This document shows positions 32,960 through 41,972 of a DNA stretch of 45,568 nucleotides, piece by piece. The notes beneath the pieces are model-generated. The model did not search any database and had not been told where the DNA came from. It worked only from the letters and a program-made list of their open reading frames with translations. Both the position numbers and the translations under genes were made by a program. Location: positions 1 through 45,568 of the forward strand of contig JAIKXS010000007.1 in NCBI GenBank assembly GCA_024683955.1, in the 5' to 3' direction. Source of the stretch: Desulfovibrio sp. GTDB lineage: Bacteria; Desulfobacterota; Desulfovibrionia; Desulfovibrionales; Desulfovibrionaceae. Within the stretch, counting starts at the first letter, position 1, and each line of letters starts with the position of its first letter.

Positions 32960-35776
32960 ATGGCGACTGATATGGCTTGTATGCCCGCGCAAAAACAGAG
33001 GAAAAGGCACGCTTTCCCCCTCTTCATCTGCCTTCTCGCCCTTTTCTGCCTTTTTTTTGTTGCAGGCCCCGTGAACCAGAAGGCCTGTGCGGCCCCCTCC
33101 GCAAAGCGTGTTCTTGTTCTTCCCTTTGAAAGTGTGGCCGGCCCTGACCTTCCGAAGGCTTCAACGGCCATCCCCGAGCAGATTCTGGACCAGCTCCGTG
33201 CCAAAGGCTTTGAAACCGTCCCCATGAATCAGGCGATAAACGCGCTCCGGGGAGAAAACATTGACATGGGAAGGGCACGTCTGCTTGGCGAATCGCTTGG
33301 ATCTGATCTTGTTATTTACGGCAAGTTTACCCAGCTTGGCGACGGTTTTTCCATGGAGACCCGTCTTGTTCCCGTGCAAGGCGGAGCCCCTCTTCCCCTT
33401 TCCTTTGAGCGTTCCTCCCTGCTGGAGATCAGTGCCTGTGCGGCAAGCGTTGCCGGGAGGGCCGGTGAGGTGCTTGGAGGCGGTTCCCAGACACGGCCTG
33501 CGACGCAGCCGCAGACTGCTCAGAATACGACTCTTGGTGTCCAGGATTTTGTGCCCATGGGGCGTATGACCACGGCTGGCGGTATAGAGGACATTCAGGT
33601 CCGTGGCATGTCCATTATGGATCCGGATACGGTCCTTATGCGCCTGACCATTCGCAAGGGTGATTCTCCCGACGCCAACGCCATTAACGAAGAAGTGAAA
33701 CGTGTTTGGGAGATGGGGTATTTCAGTGACGTGCAGGCCACCATGGAAGGCCGGGTTCTTGTCTTTACTGTCGTTGAGAAGCCCCGTATCGATAAGATCC
33801 GGGTGGAAGGTACCGACGATCTTGACGAGGATGATGTTCTTGGTGCCATGGGAACGAAGAGCGGTACCGTGCTGAATGAGCAGATGATCGCTGACGACCT
33901 GCAGAAAATAACCGAACTCTATCACAAGGAAGGCTATTACCTGGCCAAGGTGGACTATCACCTGGAGAACAGGGTCGGTGGAAAGGGTGCCGTTCTCATC
34001 ATCACCGTAAAAGAAGGAAACAAGCTCTACATCAAGGAAGTTGCCGTTGAAGGTCTGAAGGAGATTTCAAGAGGAGATCTTGACAAGTATATGGCCTTGA
34101 AACCTCGTGGCATCTTTTCCTTTTTTACTGGGACGGGCGTCCTTAAAGATGAGTATCTTGAACGTGACACGAACGCCATTGCGGCCTATGGCCTCAACGA
34201 AGGCTTCGTGGATATTCAGGTCTCAGCCCCTGAAGTCGCCTACAAGGACGACGGTATTCACGTAACTTTCACGGTGCATGAGGGACCCCGCTACTCTGTT
34301 CGCAATGTGTCCTTCGGCGGTGACGTCATCGAGAAGGATGAGGAAATGCGTGCCCTTGTCGATCTCGACAGTATCGCTGAAAAGAAGGGCAATTTTAAGG
34401 TCTCCGTCATGCAGGATGACGCTAAGAAGCTCACCGAGTACTACACCAATTACGGCTACGCCTTTGCTGAAGTGGACACGCGCGTCAACAAGGCCGAGGA
34501 CGGCAGTCCCACCGTAGACGTCGAGTACTACATCAGCAAAAAGCAGCGTGTCTTTATTCGTCGTCTCACGGTGGAAGGCAATGTGAAGACCCGTGACAAC
34601 GTCATTTTACGTGAAATGCGTCTTGGCGACGGCGATATGTATGACGGATCCAAGCTTCGCCGTTCAACCGAGCGGTTGAACCGTCTGCGTTATTTCACGT
34701 CGGTTGAGACGGAACTTGTGCCTACCGGAAACGACGACGAGGTCGATCTCAAAGTCAAGGTCAAGGAGGGCAATACAGGCGCCCTCATGGGTGGAATTGG
34801 CTACTCTACCTATTACGATGTTGGTGTCACGGCCTCTGTTCTTGAGCGTAACCTTTTTGGCCGCGGATACTGGCTGCAGCTTCAGGGATTCTTTTCCTGG
34901 CGTATGACAAGCGGGGTCCTCTCCTTCACAAACCCCCGTGTGTACGACACCAATCTCTCGGCCGGTAACGACCTGTACTATACACGTCAGTACTGGGATA
35001 ACTTCAAAAAGGAAACCATCGGTGACACCATCCGGGTGGCCTATCCTCTCGGCGAGTACACCTCGGTCGGTGCTGCGTACCGTCTTGAGCGCTATTATCT
35101 CTCAGATGTGTATGAAGGAGCGTCCCCCTACATCAAAAAGTATAAGGGAACCAACTGGACAAGCGCCCTCTCCCTCCGTTTCACGCGTGATACCACAGAT
35201 TCCCGTGATCGTCCGACCAAAGGAACCATTACACGACTTTGGACGGAATACGGCGGTAATGTCCTGGGCGGCACGGATAACTTCTATAAGATTGTGGGCG
35301 ACTGGCAGGGCTTTGCCTCCATCAACCCTCAGCACACCTTCCATGCGCGGGCGAGGCTTGGCGCAGTCTTTGAGAATTCTGAGGACGAGGTCCCGGTTTT
35401 TGAGCGTTTCTGGGTCGGTGGTATGGACACCATCCGCGGTTATTCCTACTCCGATCTTTCACCCCGCGATTATAAGTACAACGGAGATCAGATCGGTGGT
35501 GACAGAATGGGCGTCCTGAACCTTGAGTATATCTGGACATTCCAGAAGGACATGGGACTTGCCATTGTTCCCTTTGTTGATGCGGGCTTCAATATCGATG
35601 CCAAAACAATGGGACATGATATCGATAAATACATGGCCGCCTCGGCCGGTCTTGAACTGAGATGGCGTTCTCCCATGGGTGATCTGCGTCTGGCATATGG
35701 TGTGCCTCTTGTGCAGGACTACGATGGAGAGCGTGAAAACGGACGCCTTGAATTCAGCATGGGGCAGTTCTTTTAG
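32960..35776 (+). CDS. bamA: Outer-membrane protein assembly factor BamA with extra N-terminal domain
   Basis: 938-residue Omp85 protein that inserts beta-barrel proteins into the outer membrane. After a long signal sequence (hydrophobic LFICLLALFCLFFVAG, cleavage near ACAA) comes an additional domain of about 120 residues (RVLVLPFESVAGPDL, EQILDQLRAKGFETVP, LGSDLVIYGKFTQ) resembling TolB-N/FlgO-type folds and absent from E. coli BamA. POTRA repeats follow (IRVEGTDDLDEDDVLGAM, IKEVAVEGLKEI, IRRLTVEGNVKTRDNVI). The C-terminal barrel has the conserved IRGYS near residue 826 and ends in Phe, as outer-membrane proteins do. GGAGG lies 8 bases before the ATG. An internal upstream frame is ignored. 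Confidence 0.94.
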   Translation: MATDMACMPAQKQRKRHAFPLFICLLALFCLFFVAGPVNQKACAAPSAKRVLVLPFESVAGPDLPKASTAIPEQILDQLRAKGFETVPMNQAINALRGENIDMGRARLLGESLGSDLVIYGKFTQLGDGFSMETRLVPVQGGAPLPLSFERSSLLEISACAASVAGRAGEVLGGGSQTRPATQPQTAQNTTLGVQDFVPMGRMTTAGGIEDIQVRGMSIMDPDTVLMRLTIRKGDSPDANAINEEVKRVWEMGYFSDVQATMEGRVLVFTVVEKPRIDKIRVEGTDDLDEDDVLGAMGTKSGTVLNEQMIADDLQKITELYHKEGYYLAKVDYHLENRVGGKGAVLIITVKEGNKLYIKEVAVEGLKEISRGDLDKYMALKPRGIFSFFTGTGVLKDEYLERDTNAIAAYGLNEGFVDIQVSAPEVAYKDDGIHVTFTVHEGPRYSVRNVSFGGDVIEKDEEMRALVDLDSIAEKKGNFKVSVMQDDAKKLTEYYTNYGYAFAEVDTRVNKAEDGSPTVDVEYYISKKQRVFIRRLTVEGNVKTRDNVILREMRLGDGDMYDGSKLRRSTERLNRLRYFTSVETELVPTGNDDEVDLKVKVKEGNTGALMGGIGYSTYYDVGVTASVLERNLFGRGYWLQLQGFFSWRMTSGVLSFTNPRVYDTNLSAGNDLYYTRQYWDNFKKETIGDTIRVAYPLGEYTSVGAAYRLERYYLSDVYEGASPYIKKYKGTNWTSALSLRFTRDTTDSRDRPTKGTITRLWTEYGGNVLGGTDNFYKIVGDWQGFASINPQHTFHARARLGAVFENSEDEVPVFERFWVGGMDTIRGYSYSDLSPRDYKYNGDQIGGDRMGVLNLEYIWTFQKDMGLAIVPFVDAGFNIDAKTMGHDIDKYMAASAGLELRWRSPMGDLRLAYGVPLVQDYDGERENGRLEFSMGQFF

Positions 35777-35827
35777 TCGTACGCCTTTTTTGGGAGTACG
35801 GTCATCAGATCATTTCTTCAAGAAAAG

Positions 35828-35865
35828 AACGGCATAGCGGAGCGTCTTCCCTTATGCCGTTTTTT
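35828..35865 (+). terminator. Terminator of bamA
   Basis: AACGGCATA (35828-35836) pairs with TATGCCGTT (35853-35861) and is followed by a T-run to 35865, about 50 bases after the bamA stop. Confidence 0.8.
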
Positions 35866-36205
35866 CTGCTTTGAAGGCCGGCTGCGGCTCAGATACAAAA
35901 CCATAACACCGCTTTTCTTTTGTAGTCGCGCTGTTTTTCTGCTGCAGCCTTCAACGAAAAGGGAGACGGCATGCTCCCGCCTTCGTCCATGAAAAAGGAG
36001 GGGGGAGATCGCGAAACGGGAGTGTTTTAACAGACCGTTTTCGCAGGGAGAGGGAACCTCTCTTTCGTTGGGAAAGCCTTCGTGCGTTGAAGCGCGCATG
36101 CGTCTGTTGTAAGAGTGCGTGGAATTATTTAATGGGACATCTCCCTTCCTTTGAGACAGACAGGATGGGAGTGAGAGACAAAGTCTAGCGAAGTGGGGTA
36201 CAGCC
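35866..36205. other. Gene-free interval upstream of flavin reductase
   Basis: About 340 bases without a credible gene. It must carry the promoter of the flavin reductase gene; none is clear. A purine-rich GAAAAAGGAGGGGGGAG stretch is at about 35989-36005 but no start codon follows with an open frame. Confidence 0.4.
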
Positions 36206-36718
36206 ATGGGTAATATAAAAAATCTGAATGTTGATATTTTTCGTATCTTTGACGAGGAATGGGCCCTGCTGACGGCCGGAACCTTGGCTGATCACAATGC
36301 CATGACCATAAGCTGGGGCCAGCTCGGTTCGCTTTGGGGCACGGCCGGTTCGGCAAAAAATATCGTTACCGTTTTTGTTAAACCCGTGAGACATACCTTC
36401 TCCTTTATGCAAAAACATGAGATTTTCACGGTTTCCTGGTTTCCCCGATCCTATCGTAAAGATCTCGGCATTCTTGGGAGCAAGTCCGGGCGTGACGGAA
36501 ACAAGATTGCCCGCACGTCTCTTACGGAAAAAGAACTGGGCGGCGGAGTTGCGTATCAGGAGGCCACGAGGACCCTGGTAGCCCGGAAAATCTATTTCGA
36601 GCAGCTCAAAAAGGACCGTATTCCTGATTTTGCCGTTGAGACCTTTTACAGCGGCTCGGATGGGACCGATCCACACTATATGTTTATCGGAGAAGTGACA
36701 CTCCTTGAAGAGAAGTAA
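36206..36718 (+). CDS. Flavin reductase family protein (FMN-binding)
   Basis: 170-residue soluble protein of the flavin-reductase-like / FMN-binding split-barrel family. The segment GTLADHNAMTISWGQLGSLWG corresponds to the flavin-binding strand-loop, followed by KNIVTVFVKPVRHTFSFM and FTVSWFP. Such proteins bind FMN and reduce flavins or act as small redox proteins; partner and substrate are unknown. It stands just upstream of an activator/double-cubane reductase pair, so a redox connection is possible, although 320 bases separate them. Weak ribosome site (GGGG, 7 bases). Confidence 0.85.
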   Translation: MGNIKNLNVDIFRIFDEEWALLTAGTLADHNAMTISWGQLGSLWGTAGSAKNIVTVFVKPVRHTFSFMQKHEIFTVSWFPRSYRKDLGILGSKSGRDGNKIARTSLTEKELGGGVAYQEATRTLVARKIYFEQLKKDRIPDFAVETFYSGSDGTDPHYMFIGEVTLLEEK

Positions 36719-37041
36719 GCAGGCAGGTGCGTAGTCGGGCACGTATGCCCCGACTGTCCCTGGTGGCGCTTCTATTCCACTAATTGCCTCTGTATATGTT
36801 CGAAAAATTTTTATTTGCCTTTTTATTCCTATGAATCTTTATTTTTCTTTTTCTTTTTCACGTACTTCCAGGAGTTCTTTCCTGACAGGCTTCACCTGAG
36901 CATTCTGCCAAGGTGGGCTGGATGTCTGCTTTATGCGGTTCGTGTGAACCGGTCTCCCGTCATTCCCCGCCTTGGAACGCAAATGGACAACACTGTTCAT
37001 TTGCTTTTTTTTTGCCATACCTTTTTTTTATTGTGGGGAAT
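36719..37041. other. Intergenic region with a stem-loop and T-rich tract
   Basis: AGTCGGG (36733-36739) can pair with CCCGACT (36749-36755) 15 bases after the flavin reductase stop, but no T-run follows directly. Bases 36800-36870 are T-rich. The frame open from 36913 into the next gene has no family similarity in its first 43 codons. Confidence 0.4.
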
Positions 37042-37842
37042 ATGATTTCAAAATCTACATACTACGTCGCCGGTATTGATATCGGTTCAGCGGAAACAAA
37101 GGGTGTCCTTTTGGCGGAGGATTCTACCGTGGCTGCCTGCGCTTCAAAAGCGACCGGATGGAATCATGCGGAAAGCGCCTCCAGGGTTCTCGATGCCCTT
37201 TGGTTGAAGCATGGCCTCTCCCTTCCGGTTGCCCCGGAAGCCCTTGTTGCGACCGGGTACGGACGGATATCCGTGCCCTTTGCAGATAAAACGGTCACGG
37301 AGCTGTCCTGCCATGGGCGAGGTGCACTTCATCTGTTTCCAGAGGTCCGCACAGTTATTGATATTGGCGGGCAGGACAGCAAGGTTATACGCCTTGACGG
37401 GGGGCGTGTGCGGGATTTTGTCATGAACGACAAGTGTGCTGCCGGAACGGGCCGATTCGTTCAGAATGTGGCAACACTCTTTGAAACGGATGTCGCTGCG
37501 TTTTGTGGCATGGCGGAAGGACAGGACCCGTGTCCGATTACAAGCATGTGCGCTGTCTTTGCGGAAACGGAGATAATCAGTCTTCTTGCAAGGGGCAAGG
37601 AGCCGTCATCCATCGCAAGCGGAGTCCTGCATTCCATTGCCAAACGTATCAGGGCCCTTGCCGGACGTTTTTTTCCTGTAGGAGAGACGGTTTTCAGCGG
37701 CGGACTTGCCCGGAGCAGAGAAATGGGCAGAATCTTGGAGGAAGAACTCGGGGTACGGCTCAATGTTCCGAAGCACCCCCAGTATACAGGTGCTCTCGGG
37801 GCAGCACTTTTTGCCCTTGAAAGAGTGAAGGAGCAATCATGA
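37042..37842 (+). CDS. BadF/BadG/HgdC-type ATPase activator of the double-cubane reductase
   Basis: 266-residue ASKHA-fold ATPase that passes electrons, against potential, from a bridging [4Fe-4S] cluster to its partner while hydrolysing ATP. Visible: phosphate loops GIDIGSAETKGV (11-22) and DIGGQDSKVI (107-116), the cluster cysteines Cys132 (NDKCAAGTGRF) and Cys170 (MCAVFAETEI), and a closing SGGLARS nucleotide motif. The length matches 2-hydroxyacyl-CoA dehydratase activators and YjiL/DccR proteins. The stop overlaps the next gene by 4 bases (ATGA), so the two are translated together. The start is the ATG at 37042, with GGGG a few bases upstream. Confidence 0.93.
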   Translation: MISKSTYYVAGIDIGSAETKGVLLAEDSTVAACASKATGWNHAESASRVLDALWLKHGLSLPVAPEALVATGYGRISVPFADKTVTELSCHGRGALHLFPEVRTVIDIGGQDSKVIRLDGGRVRDFVMNDKCAAGTGRFVQNVATLFETDVAAFCGMAEGQDPCPITSMCAVFAETEIISLLARGKEPSSIASGVLHSIAKRIRALAGRFFPVGETVFSGGLARSREMGRILEEELGVRLNVPKHPQYTGALGAALFALERVKEQS

Positions 37843-38969
37843 AGTGGGATTCTATAGAGGCGTTCAAGGCAGTTACTGACAGAAATGTTCTTCGACTTCA
37901 GGAGGAAGTTAAAGCCGGGCGGAAGGTGGTCGGACAGTACTGCATCTACACTCCCCCGGAGCTTATTCTGGCTTCCGGAGCCCTGTCTGTTTCACTCTGT
38001 GGTACAAAGAACGATTCCATCCCGGCTGCTGAGGCTATTTTGCCAAGGACTCTATGTCCTCTTGTCAAAAGTAGTTTTGGTTTTGCCCTTGAAGATAGCT
38101 GCCCGTATCTTGCCGCATCAGATCTGGTCGTCTGCGACACAACCTGTGATGGAAAAAAGAAGATGTTCGAGCTTTTGGCCAAGCGGAAACCCGTTTTTCT
38201 TCTAGAATTGCCGCAGCGTCAGGGAGAGGAGGGTGTGGCCTTTTGGAAAAGACAGCTGGAGCGGCTGAAGGAACATCTTGAGGAGCGTTTTCATTGTCAC
38301 ATCACAGAAGATGCCATTCATGCGGCCATTGAGTTGCAGGGACGCTTTCGCAGCGCTCTTAAAGGCGTTCTCGATCTTGCCAGGCGTACCCCGAGTCCGT
38401 TACGGGGGATGGATTTGCTTGAAATTTCCGTTCGGTCTTCGTTTATGCCGGAATATGAGGACCGTATCCGTCTGCTTGAGGATATCAGGAATGAAGTGGA
38501 GAAGGGACGGGTGGAAGAGAAGGAAGCCAGACCACGCATCCTTCTTACCGGAGTTCCCACGGGCATTGGCTCCCACAAGGTTGTGCGCATTATCGAGGAG
38601 TGCGGTGGCGCAGTTGTCGTTATCGATAACTGCTCATGCTACAAAAAAGTACGGAGGTATCCCGAAGTGACGGGGGATGCTCTCGACATGCTCGCCCGAT
38701 ATTCACTTGGAGCTCCCTGTGCCGTGATGACCCCCAATCCCGGACGCTTTGAAGCCGTGGAGAGACTTGCGGCGGATTTTCACGTTGATGCGGTTTGTGA
38801 TCTTGCGTGGCAGGGATGTCAGACGTATGAAGTGGAATCGTATTCATTGCGCCAGTATGTGCAGGATTCGTTACATCTCCCCTTCTTACAGATTGTCAGT
38901 GATTATGCTGACTCTGACTGCGAGCAGCTTCGAATACGTATTGAGGCATTTATCGAGATGCTCTTATAA
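37839..38969 (+). CDS. Double-cubane-cluster-type anaerobic reductase (YjiM / HgdB-like)
   Basis: 376-residue member of the 2-hydroxyglutaryl-CoA dehydratase D-component family. Single-subunit members encoded next to their activator (YjiM/YjiL; DCCP/DCCR of Carboxydothermus) hold a double-cubane [8Fe-9S] cluster and reduce small molecules at very low potential. Conserved cysteines are visible: Cys35 (GQYCIYTPPE), Cys54, Cys73 (LCPLVKSSFGF), Cys88, Cys99 and Cys103 (VVCDTTCDGKKKM), then NCSCYKK and VCDLAWQGC in the second half. The natural substrate of this group is unknown. The downstream yedF suggests a link with selenium or sulfur metabolism. Confidence 0.88.
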   Translation: MKWDSIEAFKAVTDRNVLRLQEEVKAGRKVVGQYCIYTPPELILASGALSVSLCGTKNDSIPAAEAILPRTLCPLVKSSFGFALEDSCPYLAASDLVVCDTTCDGKKKMFELLAKRKPVFLLELPQRQGEEGVAFWKRQLERLKEHLEERFHCHITEDAIHAAIELQGRFRSALKGVLDLARRTPSPLRGMDLLEISVRSSFMPEYEDRIRLLEDIRNEVEKGRVEEKEARPRILLTGVPTGIGSHKVVRIIEECGGAVVVIDNCSCYKKVRRYPEVTGDALDMLARYSLGAPCAVMTPNPGRFEAVERLAADFHVDAVCDLAWQGCQTYEVESYSLRQYVQDSLHLPFLQIVSDYADSDCEQLRIRIEAFIEMLL

Positions 38970-39011
38970 AAAATGTGTTATTGCTATTTTAATCAATCAT
39001 ATCATGTGTTT

Positions 39012-39039
39012 TTGTCAAGATATATTATAAATGTATGAT
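39012..39039 (+). promoter_or_regulatory. Possible promoter of yedF
   Basis: TTGTCA (39012-39017), 16-base spacer, TATGAT (39034-39039) in an AT-rich gap, 54 bases ahead of the yedF ATG. yedF may thus have its own promoter besides read-through. Confidence 0.45.
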
Positions 39040-39092
39040 TCCATGAAAAATATGGATAACTTCTAAAATTATATTTGTAAAAGGAGATAGTT

Positions 39093-39701
39093 ATGGCAAC
39101 AGTATTGGATTTACGCGGATTGACATGTCCAGAGCCAGTTCTTAAAACGAGAGAGTGCCTGTCAGCATCCCATCCCACCCTTCTCGAGATACGTGTCGAC
39201 AACATGGCTTCCCTCGAAAATGTTTCACGTTTTCTCGTCAAGAACGGCTATGCTGTCGAGAAAGAAGAAGAGGAAAAAAATACGTGGAAAATCACGGCAT
39301 CGGGAAGCGGAACTGTTGTCGCAGATCTTGATGATTCCGAATATGTGGCATGCGGAACGGGAACTCGCAAAACACTTGTACTCATCACAAGCGAAACCCT
39401 TGGTGTTGGGGATGATACGCTTGGTTCGGGTCTGATGGGGAATTTTCTCGCTACGCTTCCTGAACTTGGCAAAGAGCTTTGGCGTATTGTGCTGTTGAAT
39501 GGTGGAGTCAAGCTTGCGGTGAAAGAAGGAAAAGCGCTTGATGGGCTCCAGCGCCTTGCTGCCCAGGGTGTGTCTGTTTACGTCTGTGGCACGTGTCTTG
39601 GTCATTACGGACTTCTCGAAGAGAAAAAAGTTGGCGAGACCACCAACATGCTTGATATCGTCACATCCCTTTCCCTGGCAGATAAAGTAATCCGGCCCTA
39701 G
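39093..39701 (+). CDS. yedF: YedF, selenium-linked sulfurtransferase-like protein
   Basis: 202 residues in two domains. Residues 1-75 are a TusA/SirA domain with the signature LDLRGLTCPEPVLKT (Cys12 in a CPxP motif), which in the family carries persulfide sulfur or selenium. Residues about 90-200 are a DsrE-like domain with KTLVLITSETLG, GNFLATL and Cys165/Cys168 in VYVCGTCLGHYGL. This fusion is the YedF family, tracked in genomes with selenium traits. AAGGAG lies 6 bases before the ATG. It follows the reductase gene by 120 bases. A role in delivering sulfur or selenium to, or for, that reductase is inference. Confidence 0.93.
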   Translation: MATVLDLRGLTCPEPVLKTRECLSASHPTLLEIRVDNMASLENVSRFLVKNGYAVEKEEEEKNTWKITASGSGTVVADLDDSEYVACGTGTRKTLVLITSETLGVGDDTLGSGLMGNFLATLPELGKELWRIVLLNGGVKLAVKEGKALDGLQRLAAQGVSVYVCGTCLGHYGLLEEKKVGETTNMLDIVTSLSLADKVIRP

Positions 39702-39897
39702 CCGTTGACTGAGGGAAAAGCGCCTTTTTGCCATTCCGCAACTTCTTGTCTCGTGTCTTTACTTGCAGTAGCATAAGTCCTTGCCCTGCATATCGGACAG
39801 TACATGTCCATCAAGTTAGGTCTGGCAATTTGAGCGTTTTTTTGTTGAGAAAGCAGTTGCGGCTGTCAATAGAAGACAGAGCTCTTCTTAATCGCTG

Positions 39898-39932
39898 AAA
39901 GAGTCATGATGTTTAATTATGACTCTTTTTTT
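39898..39932 (+). terminator. Terminator between yedF and glycosyltransferase gene
   Basis: AAAGAGTCAT (39898-39907) pairs with ATGACTCTTT (39919-39928), extendable by three pairs into the loop, and is followed by a run of T to 39932. It covers the ATGs at 39906/39909, which argues that the glycosyltransferase starts later, at 39972. Confidence 0.85.
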
Positions 39933-39971
39933 CTACTATTTTATATATTGTATTATAAAAAGAGCTTTTAT

Positions 39972-41924
39972 ATGTATTCTTTTGATCCAATATGGTACTC
40001 GTATCGATATGTTGATGCCCCTGAAAATATTAAAGATCCTCTGTCTCATTATAATTCATTTGGAAAAAATAACGGATTCTTTTCATGTTTTGAGGAAGAA
40101 TCCGATGTTTTTAGAAAAAGATGCTCTAAAATAATACGATCTCATATTTGTAATACTCAAATTTTAAATACTAAAATAGTAGAATATAATAAAAATACGA
40201 AAAAGTTACTGAGTAGCCGTGAAGACTCCCCAATAATAGGAGCGGGCGAAACTCTGAGGTCAAAAGACCGGGCGCCGTATGTGATTTTTTCCGCGGTCTC
40301 AAAGGATTATGATTCTGTTAAAATACCCCATGTACCCGACCCGCATTGCGACTACATTCTTTTTTCCGACACTCCGAAAAGAGAGACGGGCCTCTGGCAG
40401 ATACGTCCCATTCCCTTTTGGAATCAGGATCCAACGCGTATCACACGGTATGTTAAGCTCCATCCCCATCTCCTTTGCCCGGGATACAAGGCTGCCATGT
40501 GGGTTGATCAGAATGTTCTCCTTCTTGACGTTTTTCATCGGGAAATAGAGGATTTTCTGGCCTCAGATTGTCCAATCGGGACGTTTTATCATCCAACGCG
40601 CGCCGGTTTTCACGAGGAGTCACTTGCCTGCATGCAGCTTCATAAAGACAGCATGGATACTTTGAAGAGACAGCTGGCATGCTATATGGGCGAAAAGGTT
40701 CCGGAGGACGGGCTTTATTACACAAATGTCGTGCTTTTTAACCTTTCCCATCCTCTTCTTCCCTCTCTTCTTGCCGCGTGGTGGGCTGAGATTGAGCGGT
40801 TTTCAAAGCGGGATCAGATTTCTTTGCCGTACGCGCTGAAGAAGGTGAATGCATCTTGTCATCCGTTGGCAAGGAGGGGCATTTGTGCGGGAAATCATCC
40901 GAAGTTTGGTGTTCTCCCCCACGACAGAAACCGTGGCGTCTCTGCCCTGATCGCGGAATCGACGGGAACGCGTCTCGTCGATCCCTTTGCCGGGGAATCC
41001 TTTAACGCGCAGCGTTCAACGGCGCTTTCCAAGGTGTCTGAGCTCGGCGTTGATATCTGCGTGTGCGTGCACAATGCAGAGGAAGCGGTTCGGGCCTGCT
41101 TATCCTCTCTTATAGCCAAGCGCCGTGGAAAACAGGATAAAATCTATATTCTTGACGACGGCTCATCCTCTCCCACGAGAGAGTTCCTTGAAGCCTTTGC
41201 AAAGCAATACCCTCATGTCTTTCTTTTTAGAAACACAACTGCCGAAGGCTATACAAGAGCTGCCAACACCATACTCTCAAAGGGCACGTCCGAATATGCG
41301 GTTTTGCTTAACAGTGATACCATTGTAACGGATGATTGGGTTGGAAAAATGATCTGGTCTCTTAAGGAGAGCCCTGGGGCCGGCATTTGCGGAGTTCTTT
41401 CCAATGCCGCCGATGCGCAGTCCCTGCCGGAAATTGTGTCCAGCAACGACAATACTGTAGTTAATGTCCTGCCGAAAGGGATCAGCGCTGACGATATGAA
41501 CCGTCTTTGTGAAAGCTGGGCTCCCGCGCATATTGTGCCTCGCGTTCCACTTGTTCACGGGTTCTGTTTTGCCCTTACGAGAAGAACGTTTGCAATTCTT
41601 GGCGGCTTTGATCAGGTTCGTTTCCCCCAGGGCTATGGCGAGGAAAACGATTTTTCTTTCAGAGCTTCTGACGCAGGGATAGGTCAGGTCCTTGCTATCA
41701 ATACATATGTCTTCCACGCAAAATCCCAAAGTTTTTCTCCTGACGTGAGGCGGAATCTTATGGAGAAGGGTGTTCGGACTCTTGTGGCTCAATACGGGGC
41801 CGAGCGAGTCGGACGTGCGTGCAAAACCATGTCAAATCATCCTCTTCTCCTCGCCATGCGGGCAAGAGCCAGGGCGTTGTATGATTCTTCAGTTGACGTG
41901 AATGACGTAAAAGAATCCAATTAA
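39972..41924 (+). CDS. Two-domain glycosyltransferase (DUF616-like plus GT2)
   Basis: 650-residue soluble or membrane-associated protein for surface polysaccharide. It begins with a short FDPIWYSYRYVD...DPLSHYNSFGKNNGF motif, seen in front of many polysaccharide glycosyltransferases. Residues about 95-300 resemble DUF616-type transferases (DYILFSDTPKRETGLWQIRP, KAAMWVDQNVLL). Residues about 360-610 form a GT2 domain (ICVCVHN, YILDDGSS, LLNSDTIVTDDW near 446, YGEENDFSFRASDAG). The start at ATG 39972 is preferred because the earlier ATGs (39906/39909) lie inside a terminator; AAGAG lies 7 bases upstream. The first 90 codons are much AT-richer than the rest, a sign of recombination or transfer. 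Confidence 0.82.
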   Translation: MYSFDPIWYSYRYVDAPENIKDPLSHYNSFGKNNGFFSCFEEESDVFRKRCSKIIRSHICNTQILNTKIVEYNKNTKKLLSSREDSPIIGAGETLRSKDRAPYVIFSAVSKDYDSVKIPHVPDPHCDYILFSDTPKRETGLWQIRPIPFWNQDPTRITRYVKLHPHLLCPGYKAAMWVDQNVLLLDVFHREIEDFLASDCPIGTFYHPTRAGFHEESLACMQLHKDSMDTLKRQLACYMGEKVPEDGLYYTNVVLFNLSHPLLPSLLAAWWAEIERFSKRDQISLPYALKKVNASCHPLARRGICAGNHPKFGVLPHDRNRGVSALIAESTGTRLVDPFAGESFNAQRSTALSKVSELGVDICVCVHNAEEAVRACLSSLIAKRRGKQDKIYILDDGSSSPTREFLEAFAKQYPHVFLFRNTTAEGYTRAANTILSKGTSEYAVLLNSDTIVTDDWVGKMIWSLKESPGAGICGVLSNAADAQSLPEIVSSNDNTVVNVLPKGISADDMNRLCESWAPAHIVPRVPLVHGFCFALTRRTFAILGGFDQVRFPQGYGEENDFSFRASDAGIGQVLAINTYVFHAKSQSFSPDVRRNLMEKGVRTLVAQYGAERVGRACKTMSNHPLLLAMRARARALYDSSVDVNDVKESN

Positions 41925-41972
41925 TCCTGATCATTATTCTTATTCGTTTTTTACTGCGTGTAAGGTGTTGTC

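Noticed and set aside
33161-33961. 266-codon minus-strand frame opposite bamA
   Set aside because: Shadow frame with no motif; bamA is certain.
36913-37041. In-frame 5' extension of the activator gene
   Set aside because: Family proteins begin near GIDIGS; the extension has no similarity and a GGGG ribosome site precedes the ATG at 37042.
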